A DNA stretch of 64,000 nucleotides from Buxus sempervirens (lineage: Eukaryota; Streptophyta; Magnoliopsida; Buxales; Buxaceae). A program made the position numbers and the translations under genes. Positions 56,201-64,000 of this stretch are shown piece after piece (position 1 is the stretch's first letter; every line of letters begins with the position of its first letter). The DNA lies in the NCBI GenBank assembly GCA_947561395.2, contig OX387184.1:2728001-2792000 (forward strand), written 5' to 3'. The notes beneath the pieces are model-generated. The model saw only the letters and a program-made list of their open reading frames with translations, made no database searches and was not told the DNA's origin.

Positions 56201-57155
56201 CATTATTAATAAGATATAACTATAAATATTTTATATAACAAAGTAACTGAACCAAGTTTTAAACAAGGCAGGCCCATCAAAACTTGGATGAGGCTGATTA
56301 AGAAAATGGTATTCTTTACAATCTCGGGCTTGTCTCACAAGTCTAAGTAATAAGCGCAAGCTTGGTATTGCAAGCTGAACCCAAGCTTGAACAGAGTTTG
56401 GCTCAGTGATGGCCCTCTTGTTGACATGTAAGCATATGCTTGTAGATTCATAGCTTTTCTTTGCCTTGTTCCCCACCCCATCTTAGTTATAAGAAAGAGA
56501 TGATACCTGTTCTTGAAAGTTGAAACATCACTCCTGACAGTGAATTGCCAATATTTCACTGTGATATGCTAACTTTGTTTGTTCCTAGTTTATTTAGTTC
56601 CCATTTTGTTAATGAAGAAGGTACGGATGGAAGGATGGAGTTTGGGGGAGGTAGATTATTGCGCAACGGTTCCAGGAAGACTCCATCCTTTTTATATAGA
56701 TGAATCTAATACTCCTTCTTCTTATTTTCTTGTAGTTAAAATATGTATTTCCTTCACTCCCATCAGAATCAATAGTGACAGGTTCGCAACATCGCTAAAG
56801 TAATTCATACAAAAAAACTGGAAAATAAAACAATCATGTTTTAGCAGCAGCAGTTTTTAACATTATCAATACACGTCACAGCTAATCCGGAAATTATTAA
56901 GTGGTACAAAAGAAAAAAACAAAATTATTAATTGGAACTTACCCTCTCCGCCGGAGCTGGTCTTGCTGGTTTCAGCTCACCGGAGTGGTACGTTGTTGGG
57001 GTGTTCCCATAAAGATCCCCAGCTGCATGTGACCTAGAAACCATTTTCTGCTCATTAAAGCTCTCCACCTTCTTAAGCTTCCCAGAATACCCCGAAATCT
57101 TCCCTGAAAATTCTGAATTTCGCTTCATGGTTCCGCCCGAACAGACCCCTCCCAT
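44286..57155 (-). CDS. PSI2/PSI3: PSI2/PSI3-type protein (DUF3475 + DUF668), twelve exons
   Basis: Exons on the minus strand: 57155-56943, 56060-55747, 55599-55507, 55414-55318, 54311-54218, 52969-52872, 49926-49857, 45908-45805, 45681-45565, 45223-45147, 44967-44923 and 44787-44286. All phases close, giving 607 residues. The start MGGVCSGG carries the N-myristoylation motif. DUF3475 spans about 117-205 (ILAFEVANTIVKGANLLQSL, HSEGVQKLVSTDMKELL). A coiled, charged middle follows (ELYHEFHALDRFEQDYQRKL). DUF668 spans about 340-425 (LGVSGLALHYANIINQIDSI, VPPNTRDALYHGLP). The end LDAIDGLDTTQ matches this branch. Arabidopsis PSI proteins promote growth and are linked to phytosulfokine signalling (established knowledge, mechanism unclear). 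Introns 6 and 7 are about 2.9 and 3.9 kb and hold repeats. Confidence 0.9.
46038..46923 (+). mobile_element. L1-type LINE, 5'-truncated, in PSI intron 7
   Basis: Flanked by a 17-bp duplication, ATCAAATGGCATAAAAT (46021-46037), and a copy with one mismatch (46924-46940). The plus strand carries the C-terminal end of a plant L1 reverse-transcriptase protein, including the zinc-finger-like zf-RVT region. Readable parts include KVKALLW-like and HVCMLC-like motifs, and the stretch TWLVWMNRNSRIFEEKCKEK in one frame at 46533-46727. Several frameshifts and stops interrupt it, so it is dead. The 3' part has no long A tail left. It is antisense to the host gene. Confidence 0.85.
47400..47725. repeat. 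AT-rich core between direct repeats
   Basis: Two similar segments of about 45 bp (AGAAGCTTCCTCCCAAGAGA near 47418 and AGAAGCTTAGTCCCAAGATA near 47695) enclose about 200 bp built from repeats of GTAATACATTG / CAATGTATT-like words. The core is therefore rich in small palindromes. Origin unknown; it lies in PSI intron 7. Confidence 0.5.
50643..52650 (+). mobile_element. Ty3/Gypsy-type LTR fossil in PSI intron 6
   Basis: Begins near TGTGAGACCC, with a TATA-type block (TTTATAAATAAAGG near 50830). Its downstream part has the TGCCTAATACCTTCCCAACC motif and, at about 52625-52645, the GGTGGCGACTCC block that marks the LTR/primer-site junction in many plant Gypsy elements. No internal coding region follows. 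It is a partial old element, plus strand, antisense to PSI. Confidence 0.5.
54630..54710 (+). mobile_element. RTE-type LINE 3' scrap in PSI intron 4
   Basis: ATGTTGCAACCCCAACTATT followed by TGGGATCACAG resembles the conserved 3' end of plant RTE LINEs. Only about 80 bp is recognisable, next to T-rich low-complexity sequence. Confidence 0.35.
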
Positions 57156-57829
57156 TGCGCTTTTAACTTTAACAATGCCCTAACGTTCGCAGACGCTGGA
57201 ACTATAAAACCCTTAAGGCGAAACAAAATATCATCAGCTAATTGTTCCAGTAGAAGGTAAGAAAACAACTCACTGGTGAAATGGCAAAATAACAGAGCAG
57301 TTCACACAGAGAATCATAGAGAAGAAAAAAAAATAAAAACAAAAAACGGCGGATCCAAAACCCTAGAGAAGCCAGTAAACTGAGATCATAATAAGGAAAC
57401 AAAAAAATCTGAACGAAACCAAGACATACTCGTAATTCGACAGGCGACAGCCACGAAATCCGGTGTGCGCAGAGTGTCGTAAGATAAAAAACGGCTGGTT
57501 ATAGAGAAAAAATACTCGATTCAGAGCAGTACAAATCCCGTGCGCATCGCCTGGAAATTGAATGTAATTGAATACCAATGAAAGAGAAACTGCATCGACT
57601 TTGTTCCGTCCTTTATCTTCGTCTTCGTATGAATGCGAGACAGTGGAAAGGGTCACGCCCGCCGCAGAGTGGTGTGTCCGAGTCTGATTCATTGACGCGG
57701 TTGCCAGTCTAAGAATGATCCTTTAACCACACTGGCCCTCCAATTCTTTAACACATTGTACTATTGGAGTCTTTCAAAAGAATCACAACGTTTCATTCAA
57801 GTTTGACATTAACATTCGTATATCACGCG
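57156..57829. other. PSI upstream region
   Basis: Presumed 5' UTR and promoter of the PSI gene on the minus strand. No clear TATA box was recognised and no other gene was seen. Confidence 0.4.
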
Positions 57830-58090
57830 TTAATGGTCAAGCAGTAGGTCAATCGAACGGACAGTGGAGGGAGCTTCATGGCCCGCATGAGCAAAACCTG
57901 TGACGATTGTACCATTGTTAAGTATGAACGCTCTGATACCTTCCGCGCGGAGCCAAAAGTTTAGTTTGACTTCGATAATGAGATGAAAATTACAAAGGGC
58001 GTTAATGTCATTGGGTACCTCCACGTTCACGTCGGCCAAATGCACCACCGCATTTGGTGATTTGACTGAAACTGCAGAAAATTCAAACAA
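57830..58090 (-). other. Unrecognised 86-codon open frame in a GC-richer island
   Basis: A minus-strand frame (NAVVHLADVNVEVPNDINAL ... FILNNGTIVTGFAHAGHEAP) lies in a block of higher GC than the flanking spacer. The plus strand is also nearly open in one frame. I recognise no family on either strand. It could be an exon remnant, a processed fragment, or chance. Confidence 0.2.
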
Positions 58091-60341
58091 AACAAAAAAA
58101 AAAAAAAGAGTAACATTAGAATGGGTAGGCCTGCGGAGGTAATGTTATGTAATAAAATAACACTTGCGCGATAGGCGCCAGCAGGAGGAAGGACCACGTT
58201 TACCAAAAAAAAGAAGGAAGGACCACGTACCTCTGACCGTGGAAGCGTTCAGATCCTGTGAATGCTTCGGTCTAGAAGCTAACCATAGAAGATTTCACAT
58301 CTGTCTACAATCTCCGGTGAGGCAAGGCTGCTTTTTTTTTTTTTTATAAATTCTTTGACTTGGTTTGAGTTGTTACCGGGAAAAATAAATCTATTACCTT
58401 ATTACGAATCCCATCAAACATTTTGTTTGATTTTTGATTTTTGTCGTTTAGTGAATTATAAAATATGTAAAATATATTATAAAATTCTTGATTTACAAAG
58501 GGCAGCGATTCAAGTGTTTTGATATTATTATTATAGTCCGAAAAAGAGAAACGCATTCAGGAAAATTGGTTTTTAATGATTTTTTTTAAAATAATTTAGA
58601 TTCAGTCTTCATTTTTGGTAATTTAAAAATAATGATAATTTAAAGAAATAATTCAGAACGAGTGTTTATTCCATAAAGGACCGTAACAACCGTGCAATCA
58701 TTTTTTTTTAACCAACGAGAAACAGAAGGTTTAAGAGTTTTTTTAAGGGTGTTTTTTAAGAAATTTTTATGCACATCAAAGTAAAACTCATTTTTAATTA
58801 TTTTAAAAATCCATCACTATTTCTTGATTACAAGATTTGAATGAAGATGCGCCGCTTTATTTGACCTTGGTTTCACAATACTTTTTTTTTTAATATATTT
58901 CAGATTCTATCAGCCATTTCTTGGTAATTGCGAAATAGTAATACCATTTTAAAATAATTAAGAATTAATATCATTTTATTGTTTATAAAATAATTTCTTA
59001 CAAAAAAAATCCTCAAAAAGACTTGCAAACTTCACTTGTATGCAAATGAGCGAAAGGTTTTCAAATTCTTTTGAGGGTATTTTTGAAATAAATTTTTTTA
59101 TAAACATTAAAATGATACGATTTTCAGTTGTTTTAAAAATAATACTAATTCTCAATTAATTTTTATTTGCGGAGGCCAACAATATAATTATAATTGTTAA
59201 ATAAAACAAAAGAATGGGTCCAACTGCATCAACCAAATGTAAGTTAAATATTACAAAAGTAACCTATGACATATAAATCAACCTATTATTATACATTATA
59301 AAACAAATAACACTAAACATAATTTAAAATAAAATAAAATATTTTAATCAAATAGTGCAAGAATTTTTTAAACAAAATTTTTTAATCAGATTACGAAAGG
59401 AGGAGTAGCCTACAATTGAATGTTAAGAAATGGTTCTTTGTCATCTAGCACAGTTAAACAAAAAAAAAATTTTTTTTGGGGTAAGTTGCACAATTAAACA
59501 ATTACTATAGTAAATAAAGCAAATGAGTAACCCGACTTTAATTGATATTTGAGAACATCAATCTATTACACTTTATCTTTTTGATCATTTTTCTTATTTG
59601 TCAATACAAAAAAGGAAACTATTTTATATCAAACGCTATCTCTTTTTATGGTCGTGAATGCCATGTAAGCTTTAACTAACAAGTCATTTTCCATCTTCAC
59701 GGTGATGAACAAAGTGCATATAAATATTTATGCAAAATTTTTTATTAAATGCCTTTTTTTTTGGGTAAAAACATATGAATATATATAATACTAAACATGT
59801 AAGGGTTAGCTTGTACACATGTAAAGCTTTGTTTAAATATTTAATCAGTCAACATTATAAGTGCTAATGGAGTCGAGATTAGCGCTATTGCCCTTTAAAT
59901 TTATGAAAACTTTGTTTAAAATAAGACACCAAAGTAACAACTGATTTAATGATCCCTAATAAGACAAATGATAGATAATAAATGTGGATTTTAAAGAAAG
60001 TTTGGGTAAAGAAAGTCATTTTGTTTTTAATATATTGTTAAATGCTGTGAACTGAGTGATTTAAGTCTTACTTATTACTCTCAACAAAAATCTTATCCTT
60101 CCAAAAAAATTTTTTTTTTGTAGTACTATCAAGATCCACGTATGATCCTAGAATATATAATGCACTCGTTACAACTACATTTTTTTTTAATTCCACCCAA
60201 TATTACAACGTGCACGTGCCCACCCCACCTAGTAAAAATAAAAGAAAGATGGACTTACTTTGGGACATTTATAGGTTGATGGGGTCCAAGTAATCACGTG
60301 ATTCACGGTCATTTTGTTCACCCGATCAAACTGGGTGTAAA
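58091..60341. other. AT-rich spacer
   Basis: Very AT-rich with many A and T runs and loosely repeated TTTTAAAATAATT words. No gene or clear element border was seen. Confidence 0.5.
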
Positions 60342-60824
60342 TAGGGTTGGCAATAGGTTGAATATGATATGGATCTACCATCATCCAAATCAAAAAAAAA
60401 AAATCTGATATCCAAATTCAATTCGAAATTCGACGAATCTTTTATACATGAATCTGAATTCGAAACTGAATTTATATACTGTATTTGAATTCAAAATTTG
60501 ACAGAATAAATAACCAAAATTCAAATTTGATCTGAATTAGATCCGATTTAAACTTAAAACTCAAAAGTCAAGTTTAACTATTAAAGCAAATTTTAACTAT
60601 CAAAACTAATGAGTCATATAGATATTAAAGCAAGACATGAGTAAGGATGGTTCAACCATGGTTTATACAAAGTTTACCAATGATTTAATGAAAATTATAT
60701 GTTGATTTCGGTTCGGATCCTATTCAAATCAGATGTAGACAGATTCAAATCTGAAATCCGATATCTGTATTCAAACCACGAATGGATCAGATTTGGATAT
60801 ATATCCGACCCATTTCTAGCCCTA
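60342..60824. mobile_element. hAT-type MITE, TAGGGNTGGCAA family, copy 2
   Basis: 483 bp with ends TAGGGTTGGCAATAGG and the complement of TAGGGCTAGAAATGGGTCGG. It is flanked by GGTGTAAA (60334-60341) and GGTGTGAA (60825-60832), 7 of 8 identical. The interior has the same GGATATATATCC / GAATTCAAA style as copy 1 at 27512-28025, but is more diverged and so older. Confidence 0.8.
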
Positions 60825-60832
60825 GGTGTGAA

Positions 60833-62103
60833 CTGTTATTTCGAACTTGGCCAGTTTAGGACTACACAAATGATAAGCTACTTTTGCCCTCTCAAGCTTT
60901 AACAAAACAAATAACCTAATTGCTCTGCGTTGGGTGGATCATTTCTTTTGTCTCTATCTCCTTCTAGTTGCATTCACAAATAGGAAGCCCCGAGTGCTAT
61001 TTATAAAAAGAACAAGAGATGAAGTCCTACCTTTTTTGAGATTTTTATTTACATTCCATCTCGATTTCTAATTACTCTGTTTTTTTGAGATTCTTATCTA
61101 CACTCTACCGCTATCTTTAGCTACCTAGTACCTACAAATGCTCTATCTCTATTTACTCTACACACTCACATATTGAATATCTTAAAGTGGTGGGTTCAAC
61201 ACACATAGGACCTGTACCACCCACGGATAAGACGCACTAAACATAACACAAATCAATATGACACGACAGATCCAGTTCTAGTCTCCCCGCTATTTTTTCT
61301 TTACAATAGAGAAAGATAAAGGAAAGACATAAACCGATGATATAAAAGTCTTTAAAGAAACGGCCCAAACGGAATGTCTCTACAGTCGAGCAAAACTTGA
61401 AACACCGTTTTCTCTTTCCTCGTTTCTGACCCCGAAAAAACAAAAAAAACTCTCCCTTTCCTCTTTCAAAATTTTTTTTAAAAACAATAATTTCTTAGCT
61501 AACACTAACCTTTTAATTTTCTAAGTCAACGCCAAGTCTAACAACCTACTCCTTTTCTCAGTTCCTAAATGAACAAAACTCCACGCATTTAGTTTAATTA
61601 ATTTTATAGATTTCAAAATTTTTATTTTATGTTATAATTAAAAATCTTTTAATAAAAGAAAAAATTTAACTATAATTCCTATTTTAAGGTTCCCCGCACT
61701 CTTGAATTATTTATTCAAAAATTTAATCTGTAATTTTTAAAACTACAATTTTCATCTGCTTAGGACAGGTAAAACACCTAGTAATTACTCACTAGAGGCA
61801 GACCCAATGATATTAAGACTAGGATGCCTGGACTTTGCAGCTAAAATGGTTCAGATAACATCCCAAAAAAAGAAAAAAAAAAAAAAAGGCAGCATTATAC
61901 TAAGTGCTTCAATATGATCCAATCAGGATCATGATGACTGATCTATAGTATTATTGTCCCATTTTACTACTTCATACTTCCACATTACTAATCGTAGAAT
62001 GCATTAGTAACCAGAGATGGCGTGCTTATGAGCTGATCAAAATTCTTCTCCCAGTTAAGTGCGTGCGTCATAGGGTGGTGGTAGTCGTGGTAGTCGCTTA
62101 AAT
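60833..62103. other. AT-rich spacer
   Basis: No gene was recognised. Confidence 0.5.
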
Positions 62104-62200
62104 ATGAGCGCATTTCTTTTAGTGCCAAAATCCGGTGGTCCAATGAAGCCACCGGATGAGAAGTGTTTTGGGGTGTGGGGCCCTCTATTGAAATGGTGCA
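62104..62200. repeat. Interspersed hairpin repeat, copy 2
   Basis: Similar to 29430-29515, with a perfect 7-bp stem CCGGTGG...CCACCGG. On the minus strand a 98-codon frame (61988-62284) runs through it, but the shared segment rather than the frame is the repeated unit. Confidence 0.5.
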
Positions 62201-62906
62201 TCCATCCATCCGTTCCAAGCTGGTACCACTGAGTGGGACTATAGGAAAGGGTGTCCTTAAATACTCAACACAGAAAGCCAACAAGATATCTCATCAGTAT
62301 CCCAACTGCTCATTTCAAAGATTCATCTATGCATGCCTGGAAACAGAACGAATAGCACATATAGACCACGACCAACAGCAACTCCACTCTCAAATACAGA
62401 ACATTAAGAAGTAGCCTTCAAAACGGAGTAACAACGAGTACTTTCCAACCAGAAAAAAAATCGGAGGGGGAAAAATAAAATGAAAGCATAACTCACTGTC
62501 AAGGCCATGCCGAAGCCACTTGAAGCAATGAACTAAAAAAAAACAGACAAACAAAATACAAGACAAATCAGAAGACCGAAAACAACAAACAGATAACAAC
62601 TAAATTCATTAATTACCCCTCAGAATTATAACAACCGATATCCGTCCTCAATATTCAACAAATTCTGTCCTCAGCAATATGGAAGATCAAAATTAAAGGG
62701 AAACAAAAAGTTAAAAGAACCAAAATAATTCAATCACATAACATTACAAATAAGCTTTTAGTCCTAAACAATATACTACCAAAACTGTCTCCACCTCTGT
62801 TCTACAAAAAACCCACACTAATCCAAGACGACAACAGTATGAAACTTAAGAATCTAAGTCCAACAGAGACAAACATATTTTCCCCCTTTTCACCTGCGCT
62901 CCAGTG

Positions 62907-62970
62907 TTATGTTTCAGCATTTTTACCTTCAGCTTTCAAATCACCTTCGTCGTCTTCAACTTTCTCAGAA
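62907..62970 (-). CDS. Last coding exon of a minus-strand gene entering from the right
   Basis: A splice acceptor, TTTTTATGTAG at about 62971-62981 (minus strand), is followed by one base completing a codon. Then come 20 codons, SEKVEDDEGDLKAEGKNAET, and TAA at 62907-62909. The acidic, lysine-containing tail is protein-like but too short to assign. Downstream sequence to about 62600 would be its 3' UTR. Upstream exons are probably beyond the window or hidden in 63000-64000. Inferred from splice signal and codon pattern only. Confidence 0.45.
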
Positions 62971-62980
62971 CTACATAAAA

Positions 62981-63419
62981 AGAAAATAATCATTTACCTT
63001 CATAGAAAAAGTTAAAACAACTCAAATATCCTATAACAACAGAAATATCCTGCAAATTCAACAACTGCAACATAAGGATCTATTTGAACTTGTTTTCTTT
63101 GTTATAACAAAGAAGACCTGATAAAATTAGCTGCATATCACAATCTCTCTTCCAAATTTTAGTGACCTATTTATTTAAGAAACTTATAAAAATAAAAACT
63201 TCATTTAAAAAAAAAAAGTAAAAAGGAGGAAATAAAAAAGCAATTCTGACACAAGACAATAGCCTGGCAGATCAGAAAATCACCAATGAGAGAGGCCCGC
63301 TTAAGACAATCACCATGCCAATTATCAGTTAGATAAGGCGACTTTCAACCATAAACAAGAATAACAATAACAAAATGTCATACACTAGCTGGGGCTGACA
63401 ACATGAATCCTATTCCTCC
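62981..63419. other. Probable intron of the right-hand gene
   Basis: AT-rich sequence with poly-A runs. No further exon was recognised. Confidence 0.35.
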
Positions 63420-63790
63420 ATCCCAAACTGTTAAGAACCTTAATTTTTTGAGTCATATTATCATCTTCTAAATCTTTTCTGACTAACTCTATCCAGGTTT
63501 CTTTATGGTCTTCCTCTCACGCCTTCGGATTCTTCAATGATCACACTCACATCTTCTTAAAGCTGCCTTCCTATGTCTATACTTGATACGTCAAAACCAT
63601 CTTAACCTATTTGCGCTTCTCTTATTTGGACAACACCTATGCACAAAGAGTATGCTCATTTCTCACTCTTTATCTTTTCTAGTATGTCCACAGATCGAGC
63701 TCAATCTCTTTATCTCAACAACAATTTATCCTATGCATATACTGCTTCTTTGTTGCCTAACATTTTGATCTACATGTCACAGTACGCTGT
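63420..63790 (-). mobile_element. RTE-type LINE C-terminal fragment
   Basis: On the minus strand, pieces match the C-terminal end of plant RTE LINE proteins: a CGHTRKDK-like, a VRNEH-like and, nearer the 3' end, a KKTWIELVRKDL-like segment, in the right order but in shifting frames with stops. The fragment is old and dead. It lies in what is probably an intron of the gene ending at 62907. Confidence 0.6.
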
Positions 63791-64000
63791 CTGAGTGACT
63801 TTTATCCATCTGATTTGCAAAATCCATATCCAAGAATCTGCAAACTCGGCAAAATATCCACTGTCCAAAAAGATGTGATGAAATCAAATGCTAAATAAAT
63901 TACATAGAATTGCTCCCCTCGTAGCGAACATCCTTTCTTGGGTCCCAACAATAAGCAGCAGTTGTTCTTAGGTGGAATTTCAAAATCTAGTACAAGCAAA

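Noticed and set aside
61988-62284. 98-codon minus-strand frame
   Set aside because: Part of it is the interspersed hairpin repeat shared with 29430-29515; no domain was recognised.
1-64000. tRNA, rRNA, CRISPR or organelle-derived genes
   Set aside because: No cloverleaf, rRNA core or CRISPR array was seen by eye on either strand; a tRNAscan or Infernal run would be decisive.

Overview
The window is nuclear DNA of a flowering plant. It has intron-containing plant genes (a Toc159-family chloroplast import receptor, dirigent proteins, a PSI/DUF668 protein), GT-AG introns of 0.1-4 kb, AT-rich spacers, and many hAT, Mutator-like, Helitron, LINE and LTR-type repeats. The species cannot be told from sequence alone. 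The long introns and high repeat content suggest a medium to large genome, possibly a magnoliid or early-diverging eudicot (inference only).

Layout. 0-3.7 kb is repeat-rich spacer: a small hAT-like MITE, a poly-C tract, and an old Ty3/Gypsy-type LTR with a 28-bp tandem repeat. 3.7-7.7 kb holds a complete plus-strand TOC120/TOC132 gene. 7.7-11.9 kb is spacer. It contains a candidate structured RNA locus near 10.8 kb with a perfect plant snRNA upstream element. 11.87-15.12 kb is one hAT-Ac transposon with perfect 8-bp target duplications and a lightly damaged transposase.

15.8-31.3 kb is a minus-strand dirigent cluster: five full-length genes (called DIR-A to DIR-E here) and two tiny 3' pseudogene stubs, carried in two pairs of segmental duplications. 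Insertions into single copies can be dated against empty sites in their paralogues. One Mutator-like MITE has duplicated the DIR-A TATA box. DIR-D has lost its stop codon and gained a 30-residue hydrophobic tail.

32.6-39.1 kb is a seven-exon amidase-signature gene on the minus strand. It has an apparent GC-AG first intron and a predicted secretion signal. 41.1-42.0 kb is a single-exon, probably GPI-anchored, bulb-lectin-like gene (minus). 44.3-57.2 kb is a twelve-exon PSI2/PSI3-type gene (DUF3475 + DUF668, N-myristoylation motif, minus). Its long introns hold an L1-type LINE, a Gypsy-type LTR and other debris. 57.2-62.9 kb is AT-rich spacer with a hAT-type MITE. At 62.9 kb the last exon of a further minus-strand gene enters the window.

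Functionally the genes are independent single-gene plant loci. The only co-located family is the dirigent cluster (apoplastic, phenoxy-radical coupling family), whose members share promoter blocks including a TGACGTAA bZIP-type site. Exon joins were worked out by hand from reading frame, splice sites and family similarity. Both multi-exon models close in frame (546 and 607 residues).
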